Source: Bacteroidales bacterium
GTDB lineage: Bacteria; Bacteroidota; Bacteroidia; Bacteroidales; WCHB1-69
DNA length: 64,000 nt
Reading direction: 5' to 3'
Assembly (NCBI GenBank): GCA_016285145.1
Contig: JAEEQE010000005.1
Coordinates: forward strand, 1 to 64,000
Under the pieces are notes generated by a model. That model saw nothing but the letters and a program-made list of their open reading frames with translations. It ran no database searches and was not told the origin of the DNA. This document shows positions 34,907-44,049 of the stretch, in pieces (the first letter of the stretch is position 1; each line of letters starts with the position of its first letter). Position numbers and translations under genes: made by a program.

Positions 34907-36793
34907 ATGAAAAGAATACTATTTATTGCCTTTTTGGGGCTAATCAGCCTCAATTTGTACAGCCAGGCTTGGTTGGATCACGCCGTCGGCGACGGGCGTG
35001 TGGACAGTGTATGGCACGGAATTGGTCTCCCACAAAGCTTTAATGGCGAGGGCGTTATCATCGGTGTCACCGACTGGGGTTTTGATTATACCCATCCGGT
35101 GTTTTATGACACCAACATGATTCGTTACAGAGTGCTTCGTGCGTGGGACCAGTTCAAGACCAGCGGGCCTGCGCCCGCGGGCTTTGACTACGGCACGGAA
35201 TATGTCGGCCCCGAGGAGTTGCTCACGGCCCATTGCGACACGTTCAATGCGTACAGTTATGGTTATCATGGCACGCATTGCTCTTCCATTGCCGCTGGCG
35301 GAGGAGCCGGCACCAAATACCGCGGTGTGGCACACGAGGCCAACCTGCTCTTCTGCTCCTTCTATCTGGAAGACCCGCACTATGTGATTGATGCGTGGCG
35401 CTGGATGTATGACGTGGCCCAACAGGAGGGTAAGCGCCTCGTCATCAGCATGAGCTGGGGAGTCTATTACATGGACAATATGGATGGCACCGGCATGGTG
35501 GCTGATGAGATACGCCGCCTCACTGACCTGGGTGTACTGTTCGTCACTTCCGCCGGCAACAATGGCGATACCCCTTTTCATATCAAGCATCTTTTTAGCC
35601 AGCCTGCAGACACCATCCGAAGCCAGTTCCTGTTTCCGTACAATAACGGATACTTGTGGGGCTCCTCCATTACCATGATGAACTCTGCCAACAGCCCGTT
35701 CGCCTTCTCTTTCAATGTGATGAACAGCAGTTTCGAGACGGTGGCTGAGATCCCGTTTGTTAATACCGCCAATAACGATGGCTATGTGGACACGTTCCTC
35801 GTGGCGGGCAACGATACTATCATCTATAATTATGACATCCAATCCTCCACGTCTTACAATCAGGCTCCTGTCGTACGTCTGCGGGTTAAGGCCAACAGCA
35901 CGTATCGCTTCGGATTGGCCGTGACGGCCGACGCAGGCACGTTCCACGCGTGGAATGTGGCCGAACTCACCAAAGCATACGGCAACTGGGGCGGCGATTT
36001 TGTCAGACCTGCCGGACATCCAGACTGGCTGGAGGGCGATAATGAGTATAGCATCAGCACGCCGGGTAATATCGATGAGGTGATTACGGTGGCTGCTCAC
36101 AGATCCCGCTTCAAGGCTCCTGCTGGCAATATGGCTGGTGGTGAGTTGGCTGATTTCTCCAGTTCCGGACCCTGCTTCCACGATGTCATGAAACCGGATG
36201 TGTCGGCTCCTGGTCAGGGGGTGGTGTCCGCTATCTCTTCTTATACAAACACTTACACGGGAACCTATACGAAGAGCATCACGTTCAATGGAAGAACTTA
36301 CCGTTTTGCTGCTCTGTCGGGCACGTCCATGTCCTGCCCGTTTGTGGCCGGTGTGGCTGCGCTCATGTTGCAGGCCAATCCTTATCTCTCTCCGCAGCAA
36401 ATCCATGATATTATCAACGAGACTGCCTACAATGACGAGTTTACCGCCGATTTTGGCCCCATCCGTTTCGGTCACGGCAAAGTGGATGCCCATGCCGCCG
36501 TGCTGATGGCTCTCAATACGGTGGGTGTGCAGAATTACGAGGCCGCCGAACAATCCTCCTACACCATCTTCCCGAATCCCACCTCCGATGATTTCTGCTA
36601 CCTGACGGTACAGAGCAATGCTCCGGCTATCCGCTGCACCTTGTATGACCTTATGGGACGCACGCTTTCCACTGAGATGCTTGTCCCGGGAGTCAACACC
36701 ATCAACCTCCACGGAATTCCATCCGGATGCTATATCCTTCGCCTCAATGACGGAAAACAGGTGACGACGAAAAAACTGGTGAGGAACAATTAA
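34907..36793 (+). CDS. Secreted subtilisin-like serine protease (S8) with T9SS sorting domain
   Basis: 628 residues from the ATG at 34907 (a TTG at 34898 is in frame but precedes the natural signal peptide MKRILFIAFLGLISLNLYSQ). The S8 triad is Asp 56 in GVTDWGFDYTHP, His 121 in GYHGTHCSS and Ser 474 in LSGTSMSCPFVAG. A beta-rich insert lies between His and Ser. The last 80 residues (IFPNPTSDDF ... PSGCYILRLNDGKQVTTKKL) are a type A T9SS sorting domain, so the protease should be exported and attached to the cell surface. It follows dnaX by 5 bases but is functionally unrelated. Confidence 0.93.
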   Translation: MKRILFIAFLGLISLNLYSQAWLDHAVGDGRVDSVWHGIGLPQSFNGEGVIIGVTDWGFDYTHPVFYDTNMIRYRVLRAWDQFKTSGPAPAGFDYGTEYVGPEELLTAHCDTFNAYSYGYHGTHCSSIAAGGGAGTKYRGVAHEANLLFCSFYLEDPHYVIDAWRWMYDVAQQEGKRLVISMSWGVYYMDNMDGTGMVADEIRRLTDLGVLFVTSAGNNGDTPFHIKHLFSQPADTIRSQFLFPYNNGYLWGSSITMMNSANSPFAFSFNVMNSSFETVAEIPFVNTANNDGYVDTFLVAGNDTIIYNYDIQSSTSYNQAPVVRLRVKANSTYRFGLAVTADAGTFHAWNVAELTKAYGNWGGDFVRPAGHPDWLEGDNEYSISTPGNIDEVITVAAHRSRFKAPAGNMAGGELADFSSSGPCFHDVMKPDVSAPGQGVVSAISSYTNTYTGTYTKSITFNGRTYRFAALSGTSMSCPFVAGVAALMLQANPYLSPQQIHDIINETAYNDEFTADFGPIRFGHGKVDAHAAVLMALNTVGVQNYEAAEQSSYTIFPNPTSDDFCYLTVQSNAPAIRCTLYDLMGRTLSTEMLVPGVNTINLHGIPSGCYILRLNDGKQVTTKKLVRNN

Positions 36794-36828
36794 CAATTAA
36801 TAATTAATAGTTAATAGTTAATAGTTAG
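36788..36828. repeat. 7-bp tandem repeat (AATTAATA / GTTAATA type)
   Basis: About six heptamers between the protease stop and the relA/spoT start, same family as 30971 and 42724. The rest of 36829-36918 is a pyrimidine- and A-rich leader without a clear -7 box. Confidence 0.75.
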
Positions 36829-36918
36829 TGTTTTTTCTACTTTCCTAACTTTCCTGTTTTTAACTTTATATACATTACAAACCTTACGAACTTTACAAAC
36901 CACAAACCATTTCCCTCC

Positions 36919-39027
36919 GTGCCATACATAGTAAACGAACAAGAAGAAAATCGAGCCATCGTGCGCAAATATCGTGAGCTGCTGACGGTGGTGTATCCCA
37001 AGACTGACAAGGACGAGCGCAAGGCCATCCGCAAGGCGTTTGTGCTGGCTACCAATGCGCATAACGGTGTGCGTCGCAAGAGCGGTGAGCCCTACATTTA
37101 CCATCCCATTGCCGTGGCCATGATCTGTTGTAAGGAGATGAACCTCGGCGCCACCTCCGTCATCTGCGCTCTGCTGCACGATGTGGTTGAGGATACGGAC
37201 TATACGTTGGAGAACATGCGTGATATGTTCGGAGACCTCGTGGCGGAGATTATCGACGGCCTCACCAAGATTGAGGACCTTGTGTTTGACAATAATATGT
37301 CAATCCAGGCCGAGAATTTCAAGAAGATTTTTCTGTCCATGTCCAAGGATGTACGTGTCATCCTCATCAAGTTGGCTGATCGACTCCACAACATGCGCAC
37401 GTTGGATTCCATGCCGCCGGAAAAGCAGTTGAAGATAGCCTCCGAGACCTCCTATTTCTATGTCCCGTTTGCCCACCGGCTTGGTCTATACACCATCAAG
37501 AGTGAGTTGGAAGACTATGCCATGAAGTACACCAACCCGACGGAGTATTATGCCATAGCCGAGCGGCTGAAGGGTACCGAAGAGGAACGAACCCACCTTA
37601 TCGAGGAGTTTGTAAAGCCTATCAAGGAGAATCTTGAAGCTAACGGTATCCACGCCGAAATATCCTCCCGAACCAAGTCCATCTATTCCATCCATCAGAA
37701 AATCATACGGAAGAATGTGAATTTTGAGGATATATACGATATCTTCGCTGTGCGGTTCGTTTTCGACAGTCCGATAGAGGAGGAGTTTGAAATCTGCTGG
37801 AAGATATATAAGATTGTATGCCTGCTATACCAGACCAATCCATCCCGCGACCGCAATTTCCTCACTCATCCCAAGGCCAATGGTTATCAGTCGTTGCATC
37901 TGACGGCCATGAGCAAGGCGGGCAAATGGGTGGAGGTGCAGATTCGTTCCAAGCGAATGGATGAGATTGCCGAGAAGGGCTTGGCAGCCCACTACAAGTA
38001 CAAAGAGGACGGCACCGACGACAGTGACGTGGATGCCCGTTTGGAAGATTGGCTGCTCAAGACCCGCGAGATCTTGATGAGCAAGGACTCCGATGCGTTG
38101 GACTTCCTGAACGAGGTGCGTCTCAATTTGGGCTTGAAGGAGGTGTATGTGTTCACTCCGAAGGGCGAAATGAAGACTTTGCCCGCTGGCTCCACAGTGC
38201 TGGATTTGGCATACGCTCTGCACACGAATCTGGGCGACCATTGCATCGGCGCGAAGGTCAACTACAATATTGTGCCGCTGAACAAGGTGCTGGAGAACGG
38301 CGACCAGGTGGAGATTATCACCTCCAAGCGACAGACTCCGAAGTCGGAGTGGGTGGAGTTTGTACGTACCTCCAAAGCCAAGCGCAGCATCCGTGACTTC
38401 CTGCGTGCCGAGTTGCGCAATGCTGCCTCGCAGGACGACCAGCATGCTGGCACCAAAAATGCCGATAGTCAGACACCCAAGGAAATTGCCGAGTTCAAGC
38501 GCAAGGTGTCTGGTGAAATTGCCAATAAGACCATTGATGAACTGATTGACGAACAGTTGAAAACCACGCCCAGCGCTTTCATGTTGGACGGGGATTATGA
38601 AAAAATAAAATATGTTGTCGCCACTTGTTGTAATCCCATTCCCGGCGATCAGGTTGTGGGCTTTCAGGTGGCTGACAATAAGATTGTGGTGCATCAGACC
38701 TCCTGTCCGCACGCCATTGAGCAGATGTCGAAATTCGGCAACCGCATTATCAAGACCAAGTGGCGCAAGGGTCAGGATGTGGCCTTCTTGTCTGGCATCC
38801 GTCTCTCCGGTTTTGACCGCAAGGGTATGATCAAGGAGATTATCGACGTGGTCACCTCGCAGTTGGATTTGAATATCCGTTCGTTGAATATCGAGACGAA
38901 GAACAACGTGTTCACGGGCACGCTGATGCTCTACATCCAGAGTGTGCGCGCCCTCACCAACCTAATCGAGTCGCTCCGGTCTATCGACAGTTTGGAGAAG
39001 GTAGAACGCATCGGCTATGATGCGTAG
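36919..39027 (+). CDS. Bifunctional (p)ppGpp synthetase/hydrolase, RelA/SpoT homologue
   Basis: A 702-residue long RSH protein that makes and degrades the stringent-response alarmone. In order: an HD hydrolase domain (HNGVRRKSGEPYIYHP and HDVVEDTDYTLE, metal and catalytic residues intact), a synthetase domain (PKANGYQSLHLTAM, VEVQIRSKRMDEIAEKGLAAHY), a TGS domain (VYVFTPKGEMKTLPAGSTVLDLA), a zinc-finger/helical part with CCNPIPGDQVVGF, and a C-terminal ACT domain. Both activities look competent. It starts with GTG at 36919; no ATG gives the conserved N-terminus. Confidence 0.95.
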   Translation: MPYIVNEQEENRAIVRKYRELLTVVYPKTDKDERKAIRKAFVLATNAHNGVRRKSGEPYIYHPIAVAMICCKEMNLGATSVICALLHDVVEDTDYTLENMRDMFGDLVAEIIDGLTKIEDLVFDNNMSIQAENFKKIFLSMSKDVRVILIKLADRLHNMRTLDSMPPEKQLKIASETSYFYVPFAHRLGLYTIKSELEDYAMKYTNPTEYYAIAERLKGTEEERTHLIEEFVKPIKENLEANGIHAEISSRTKSIYSIHQKIIRKNVNFEDIYDIFAVRFVFDSPIEEEFEICWKIYKIVCLLYQTNPSRDRNFLTHPKANGYQSLHLTAMSKAGKWVEVQIRSKRMDEIAEKGLAAHYKYKEDGTDDSDVDARLEDWLLKTREILMSKDSDALDFLNEVRLNLGLKEVYVFTPKGEMKTLPAGSTVLDLAYALHTNLGDHCIGAKVNYNIVPLNKVLENGDQVEIITSKRQTPKSEWVEFVRTSKAKRSIRDFLRAELRNAASQDDQHAGTKNADSQTPKEIAEFKRKVSGEIANKTIDELIDEQLKTTPSAFMLDGDYEKIKYVVATCCNPIPGDQVVGFQVADNKIVVHQTSCPHAIEQMSKFGNRIIKTKWRKGQDVAFLSGIRLSGFDRKGMIKEIIDVVTSQLDLNIRSLNIETKNNVFTGTLMLYIQSVRALTNLIESLRSIDSLEKVERIGYDA

Positions 39028-39090
39028 GGTCGGAATAGGAAGATATTGTTCTTGTTATTAGTAGAAAGCGAAAATAGAATAAGCAAAAGA

Positions 39091-39126
39091 AAACGGACCC
39101 ATCCATTGAAGGACGGGTCCGTTTTT
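39091..39126. terminator. Bidirectional intrinsic terminator between RSH and ppdK genes
   Basis: A 10-bp stem AAACGGACCC / GGGTCCGTTT, with A-rich sequence on one side and a T-run on the other. It serves the convergent genes ending at 39027 and 39148. Confidence 0.88.
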
Positions 39127-39147
39127 ATAATATGTAAGAATGGGCGA

Positions 39148-41880
39148 TTACTTACCGCAGCAGCAGTTTTCGTTCTTGATGGCGGCTTGGGCGGCGGCAA
39201 GACGAGCCACCGGCACGCGGAACGGCGAGCAGGACACGTAGGTCATGCCGGCCTTGTAGAAGAACTCCACGGATGCGGGATCACCACCGTGCTCACCGCA
39301 AACACCACATTTCAAGTTGGCACGGGTGCTGCGACCACGCTCCACACCAAGTTTCACCAATTGGCCTACACCTTCTTGATCCAACGTGTTGAACGGATCG
39401 GCAGGGATGATCTTCTGGTCCACATACTCGTGAACGATGGCGTTCACATCGTCGCGGGAGAAGCCGAAAGTCATCTGGGTGAGGTCGTTGGTGCCGAAGG
39501 AGAAGAACTGGGCCACGCTGGCGATCTTGTCGGCCACCAATGTGGCGCGCGGGATCTCAATCATTGTGCCGAACAGATATTCGATCTTGACACCGAACTT
39601 GGCTTCCACCTCGGCCAAAACACGGTCGGCGATGGCTTTCTGGTGCTCCAGCTCTTTCACGTTGATGGTGAGCGGAACCATGATTTCCAGATGCGGGTCG
39701 AAGCCCTCTTGCATCAATTCGGCCGTGGCCTCAAACAGGGCGCGGAACTGGGTTTCGGTGATTTCAGCATAGATGATGCCAAGACGCACACCACGGAGAC
39801 CCATCATCGGGTTCACCTCATGCAGGGCGTCGATACGCTTTTTGATTTCCTCAAAGCTGATGCCGCGCTCTTTGGCTTTCTCGCGCTGTTTGTCTTCCGT
39901 CTGGGGAACGAACTCATGCAACGGCGGGTCCATCAAGCGGAAGGTGAGCGGTTTGCCGTTCATCACCTTCAACGTGCCCTTGGCGGCTTCCTTGATGTAA
40001 GGCTCGAGTTCTTTCAGGGCAGAAACGCGCTCTTCCAAGGTGTCGGAAAGAATCATGTTGCGCAGTTTCTCTAACGGTTTCTCGCTGTTCTTGCCGTAGA
40101 ACATGTGCTCGATACGGAACAGACCGATACCTTCAGCACCGAAGTTGATGGCGTTCTGCGCATCTTCCGGATTGTCGGCGTTGGTGCGCACGCCCATGGT
40201 GCGGTATTTGTCCACCAGTTTCATGAACTCTTGGAAGAGCGGGTTTTCAGTGGCATCAATCATCTTCACCTCTTCGGCATAGACCCAGCCCTTGGAGCCG
40301 TTCAAGCTCAGCAGGTCGCCCTCCTTGAAGGTTTTGCCGGCGATGGTGACGGTGCGGCTGTTCATGTCGATTTTCACGGCATCGCAACCCACGATGCAGC
40401 ACTTGCCCCAGCCGCGGGCCACGAGAGCCGCGTGGGAGGTCATACCGCCGCGGGCGGTCAGGATGCCGGTAGCGGAACGCATACCCTCCACATCCTCAGG
40501 GTTGGTCTCCTCGCGCACGAGGATGTTCTTGATCTTCTTTTCAGTATAGGCTTTGGAAGTCTCGCTGTCCAAGGCAATAACGCCTACGGCGCCGCCGGGG
40601 CCTGCGGGCAGACCTTTGGCAAGGACGTCGTGCTTCTTTTCGTCAGCGGCATCCAGAATCGGGTGCAACAGCTCGTCGAGTTGGGCGGGCGTGAGGCGCA
40701 TCACCACTTCTTTTTCATCAATAAGGCCTTCGTGCAGCATGTCCAGAGCCATGGTCAGAGCGGCCACGCCCGTACGTTTGCCCACGCGGCATTGCAACAT
40801 GTAGAGCTTGCCTTCCTGGATGGTGAATTCCACGTCCAGCATGTCGTGATAGTTTTTCTCCAGGATTTCGCGGATGTCGCAAAGTTCCTTGTAGGTATCG
40901 GGCATCAGCTCCTGCATGGAGTGCATCATCTTGTTCTGCTCGTTTTTGGTCTCGTCGTTCAGCGGGTTGGGGGTGCGGATACCAGCCACCACATCCTCGC
41001 CTTGGGCGTTGATGAGCCATTCGCCATAGAATTGGTTGTCGCCGGTGGCGGGGTTACGGGTGAAGGCCACGCCGGTGGCGGAGTTGTCACCCATGTTGCC
41101 GAACACCATCGCTTGTACGTTCACTGCGGTGCCCCAGTCATCGGGAATACCTTCGATGCGACGGTATGCAATGGCCTTTTTGCCGTTCCAGCTCTTGAAC
41201 ACGGCCTTGATGCCGCCTTCAAGTTGGGCTTTGGCGTCGTCGGGGAACTCGGTGCCGAGCACCTCGCGGATTTTGGCCTTGAAAGCGTCGGCGAGTTTCA
41301 GCAGCTCTTCTGCGGTAATCTCGGTGTCGCTCTTGTAGCCCTTCATCGCCTTGAACTCATCCAGCATGTCATCCAGTATCTTGCGGATGCCTTTGCCGTC
41401 GGCGGGTTCGATGCCCTCGGCTTTCTCCATCACCACATCAGCATACATCATGATGAGACGACGGTAGGAGTCATAGACGAAACGGGGGTTGTTGGTTTTC
41501 TTGATCAGGCCGGGGAGCGTTTTGGAGCTGAGACCGATGTTAAGTACGGTGTCCATCATGCCAGGCATGGAGCTGCGGGCGCCAGAGCGGCAGGAGACGA
41601 GCAGGGGGTTCTCGGCGTCATCGTATTTGAGACCCATGATGTTCTCCACATTCTTCATACCCGCCCAAACTTCGTCCATAAGTCCTGCGGGAAGCTCGCA
41701 ATTGTTGGCATAATAGGCGGTGCAACATTCGGTGGTGATGGTCAGACCGGCAGGCACTGGGAGACCCAGAAGACACATCTCCGCAAGGTTGGCACCCTTG
41801 CCACCGAGCAGGTTTTTCATGTCAGCTTTACCTTCAGCAGTCTTTCCTCCAAAGGTATAAACGTACTTAACGTTACTCAT
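39148..41880 (-). CDS. ppdK: Pyruvate phosphate dikinase
   Basis: A 910-residue PPDK that interconverts pyruvate, ATP and phosphate with PEP, AMP and pyrophosphate. The N-terminal ATP-grasp domain begins YVYTFGGKTAEGKADMKNLL. The swivelling phosphohistidine domain has GGMTSHAALVARGWGKCCIV with the catalytic His, and the C-terminal PEP/pyruvate barrel has GTMIEIPRA, FFSFGTNDLTQMTFGFSRDD and CGVCGEHGGDP. I use the ATG at 41880; the in-frame TTG at 41886 adds only two residues. A 604-codon open frame on the opposite strand is a shadow of this GC-rich gene. Confidence 0.97.
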   Translation of the reverse strand: MSNVKYVYTFGGKTAEGKADMKNLLGGKGANLAEMCLLGLPVPAGLTITTECCTAYYANNCELPAGLMDEVWAGMKNVENIMGLKYDDAENPLLVSCRSGARSSMPGMMDTVLNIGLSSKTLPGLIKKTNNPRFVYDSYRRLIMMYADVVMEKAEGIEPADGKGIRKILDDMLDEFKAMKGYKSDTEITAEELLKLADAFKAKIREVLGTEFPDDAKAQLEGGIKAVFKSWNGKKAIAYRRIEGIPDDWGTAVNVQAMVFGNMGDNSATGVAFTRNPATGDNQFYGEWLINAQGEDVVAGIRTPNPLNDETKNEQNKMMHSMQELMPDTYKELCDIREILEKNYHDMLDVEFTIQEGKLYMLQCRVGKRTGVAALTMALDMLHEGLIDEKEVVMRLTPAQLDELLHPILDAADEKKHDVLAKGLPAGPGGAVGVIALDSETSKAYTEKKIKNILVREETNPEDVEGMRSATGILTARGGMTSHAALVARGWGKCCIVGCDAVKIDMNSRTVTIAGKTFKEGDLLSLNGSKGWVYAEEVKMIDATENPLFQEFMKLVDKYRTMGVRTNADNPEDAQNAINFGAEGIGLFRIEHMFYGKNSEKPLEKLRNMILSDTLEERVSALKELEPYIKEAAKGTLKVMNGKPLTFRLMDPPLHEFVPQTEDKQREKAKERGISFEEIKKRIDALHEVNPMMGLRGVRLGIIYAEITETQFRALFEATAELMQEGFDPHLEIMVPLTINVKELEHQKAIADRVLAEVEAKFGVKIEYLFGTMIEIPRATLVADKIASVAQFFSFGTNDLTQMTFGFSRDDVNAIVHEYVDQKIIPADPFNTLDQEGVGQLVKLGVERGRSTRANLKCGVCGEHGGDPASVEFFYKAGMTYVSCSPFRVPVARLAAAQAAIKNENCCCGK

Positions 41881-41925
41881 ATTCAATGTTTTAAGTTAAT
41901 AATTAGGGTTTCGTTTTAACGGGTG

Positions 41926-41933
41926 CAAAAATA
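41926..41933 (-). promoter_or_regulatory. -7 box (TATTTTTG) for ppdK
   Basis: TATTTTTGC on the minus strand, about 46 bases upstream of the ppdK ATG. Confidence 0.65.
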
Positions 41934-42025
41934 CAAAAAAGGTTTTTACCTCCAAACGTGTTCGGGGGGTGAATTTATAACTTTTTTGAATGATGGTGTG
42001 ATGTCCTGAATTTGGTGCGGGCTGG

Positions 42026-42712
42026 TTATGCCATTTGTACAAGCTGGTCGTAGAGTTGTCGCATGCCCTTGGTGGCCACCGCCTTGATGAAGTGGACGTT
42101 GCGGGATATGGGCTGCACATCCTTGGGGTCGATGACGTAGATGGGGGTGCCGGCGGGGGCGTAGTGGATGAGGCCGGCGGCGGGATACACGTTCAGCGAC
42201 GTGCCGATGATGATCAGGATGTCGGTCTTTTCCACCACTTTGGCGGCCTCCTCAATCATGGGCACGGCCTCGCCGAACCAGACGATAAAAGGCCTCATGC
42301 GGGCTCCGTCGGGGGTCTTCTCGTCGTAGCCGATGGGCCGGTAGCCGATGTCCTGTACAAAACGTTTGCCGTTCTCGCTGCATGCCTTGGTGGCCTCGCC
42401 GTGCAGGTGGATGATCTTGCTGGACCCGCCACGCTCGTGCAGGTTGTCGATGTTCTGCGTGATGACGGTGACATCATAGTATTCTTCCAACTTGGCGCAG
42501 AGTTTGTGGGCCTCGTTGGGCTCGGTGTGCGCCAGCTCGGCACGCCGCGCGTTGTAGAAGTCAGTCATCAGGTCGGGGTTGCGGTACCACGCGTCAATGG
42601 TGGCCACGTCCTCCACATTATAGTTTTCCCACAGACCGTCGCTGTCGCGGAAAGTCTTGATGCCGCTCTCTGCGCTGATGCCGGCACCGGTAAGTATAGC
42701 GATTTTTTTCAT
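42026..42712 (-). CDS. NAD-dependent deacylase, zinc-less sirtuin
   Basis: A 228-residue Sir2-family enzyme that removes acyl groups from lysine using NAD. TGAGISAESGIKTFRDSDGLWENY binds NAD, VITQNIDNLHERGG and IHLHG (catalytic His) follow, and GTSLNVYPAAGL closes the Rossmann site. The four-cysteine zinc module of ordinary sirtuins is absent: only two cysteines occur in the whole protein. FYNARR contains the Tyr-x-x-Arg pair that marks class III desuccinylase-type enzymes such as CobB. It follows pfkA by 75 bases filled mostly by heptamer repeats and may share its transcript. Confidence 0.92.
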   Translation of the reverse strand: MKKIAILTGAGISAESGIKTFRDSDGLWENYNVEDVATIDAWYRNPDLMTDFYNARRAELAHTEPNEAHKLCAKLEEYYDVTVITQNIDNLHERGGSSKIIHLHGEATKACSENGKRFVQDIGYRPIGYDEKTPDGARMRPFIVWFGEAVPMIEEAAKVVEKTDILIIIGTSLNVYPAAGLIHYAPAGTPIYVIDPKDVQPISRNVHFIKAVATKGMRQLYDQLVQMA

Positions 42713-42723
42713 ATCGTGACTGA

Positions 42724-42780
42724 TTGTTAATTGTTAACTATTAATTATTAACTATTAATTATTAATTATTAATTATTAAT
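42724..42780. repeat. 7-bp tandem repeat, eight copies
   Basis: Eight consecutive heptamers of the form (T/C)T(A/G)TTAA fill nearly all the space between pfkA and the sirtuin gene. It is the cleanest of the three TTAAT-type arrays in the window. Confidence 0.85.
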
Positions 42781-42787
42781 CGAACCA

Positions 42788-43888
42788 CTAGTCCCCAAAC
42801 GCCATGCCCACGCTGCGGGCGGTGTGGATAAGGAAGTCCTTGTCGGGGCACACTAAATGTGGGCTTTTCAGGGCGTCGGCAAGGGGCACGCTGGAAATGT
42901 TGGGGTGGCGGTACACGACCAGCTGGCCGTACTGTTTGTCCTTGACCAGCTCGAAGGCCTTGACGCCGAACTCGGTGGCCAGGATGCGGTCGTAGGCCAC
43001 GGGCGTGCCGCCGCGCTGCAGGTGTCCGAGCACGGTCACGCGCACGTCATGCTCGATGCCGAGTTCCAGCAACTCCTGCCGTAGCACTTCGCCCACGCCG
43101 CCTAATTTGATGTGGCGGTCGCCGACAGCGGTGGGTGCCTGGCCGGTGACTTTCCCGTCGGTTTTCTTAGCCCCTTCGGCGATGACGATGTTGCAGAAGC
43201 CCATGCCGTTTTGGTAGCGTGTTTCGATTTTTTCTGCAATTTTACGGGGATCGTAGGGTATTTCGGGGATGATGCACACCTCTGCGCCGCCGGCGATGGC
43301 CGTGTGAAGGGCAATCCAGCCGGCATCGCGGCCCATCACCTCCATGATGAAGACGCGGTTGTGGCTCTCCGCCGTGGTCACTAATTTGTCGAAGGCTTCA
43401 GTGGCAATCTGCACGGCCGTCTGGAAACCGAAGGTGAAGTCGGTGGAGGAGAGGTCGTTGTCGATGGTCTTGGGCACGCCCACCACGGGGATGCCCATCT
43501 CCATGAGCTTCAGGGAGATGCCCTGCGAGCCGTCGCCGCCGATGTTGATGATGGCGTCAAAGCCCATCTCTTCCAAGCGGCGTTTCATCAGCTGCGAGCG
43601 GTCTTCCATCACCCACGAGCCGTCGGGCTGCTTCACGGGGAAGTGGAAGGGACCGCCCTTGTTGGTGGTCTTGATGATGGTGCCGCCCTTGACGTGCAGT
43701 CCGGAGACCATCTGCTCCGTGAGGCGTACAATTTCGATGTTGTCTTTCAGAATCCCGTTGAAGGATTCTATGCAACCGTATATCTCCCAGTCGGTTTCCT
43801 GTGCGGACCGTTTCACGATGCCGCGGATCACGGCGTTGAGGCCGGGGCAGTCGCCGCCGCCTGTCGCCACGAGAATCTTATGTGCCAT
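42788..43888 (-). CDS. pfkA: 6-phosphofructokinase
   Basis: 366 residues from the ATG at 43888 (MAHKILVATGGGDCPGLNAV); the frame is open far upstream but those codons run through the promoter region. It phosphorylates fructose-6-phosphate in glycolysis. The nucleotide site has NIGGDGSQGISLKL, with Gly at the position that favours ATP, while PKTIDNDLSSTDFTFGF carries the Lys seen in pyrophosphate-dependent and group III enzymes. The phosphoryl donor is therefore uncertain. IMEVMGRDAGWIALHTAIA is the substrate-binding block. Confidence 0.95.
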   Translation of the reverse strand: MAHKILVATGGGDCPGLNAVIRGIVKRSAQETDWEIYGCIESFNGILKDNIEIVRLTEQMVSGLHVKGGTIIKTTNKGGPFHFPVKQPDGSWVMEDRSQLMKRRLEEMGFDAIINIGGDGSQGISLKLMEMGIPVVGVPKTIDNDLSSTDFTFGFQTAVQIATEAFDKLVTTAESHNRVFIMEVMGRDAGWIALHTAIAGGAEVCIIPEIPYDPRKIAEKIETRYQNGMGFCNIVIAEGAKKTDGKVTGQAPTAVGDRHIKLGGVGEVLRQELLELGIEHDVRVTVLGHLQRGGTPVAYDRILATEFGVKAFELVKDKQYGQLVVYRHPNISSVPLADALKSPHLVCPDKDFLIHTARSVGMAFGD

Positions 43889-43911
43889 AGTCAGTTCTTG
43901 TTTGAAAGCGG

Positions 43912-43919
43912 CAAAGATA
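43912..43919 (-). promoter_or_regulatory. -7 box (TATCTTTG) for pfkA
   Basis: TATCTTTGC on the minus strand, 23 bases upstream of the pfkA ATG, divergent from the duplicated promoter at 43973-44042. Confidence 0.7.
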
Positions 43920-43972
43920 CGAATAAAACGAACACGGAGGGAGACTCTTTTTTTTGATAATAAAGCTATACG

Positions 43973-44042
43973 ATTTGAAAAAAATGTATCTTTGTCGCAT
44001 AAAAGATATTTGAAAAAAATGTATCTTTGTCGCATAAAAGAT
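43973..44042 (+). promoter_or_regulatory. Perfect 35-bp tandem duplication carrying two identical promoters
   Basis: Two exact 35-base copies (43973-44007 and 44008-44042), each containing TATCTTTG (43987-43994 and 44022-44029). Both boxes face the gene starting at 44050, the first of the RHS operon. Start sites would fall near 44001 and 44036. Confidence 0.85.
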
Positions 44043-44049
44043 AATTGCC

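Noticed and set aside
34940-36796. 618-codon open frame antisense to the subtilase gene
   Set aside because: The opposite strand encodes a complete S8 protease with signal peptide and sorting domain; this frame has no motif and no plausible promoter.
40105-41919. 604-codon open frame on the plus strand
   Set aside because: It is antisense to ppdK over its whole length; composition is that of a complement frame and no family is recognisable.
42724-42780. CRISPR-like array
   Set aside because: The repeat unit is only 7 bases with no spacers, and no cas genes are present.
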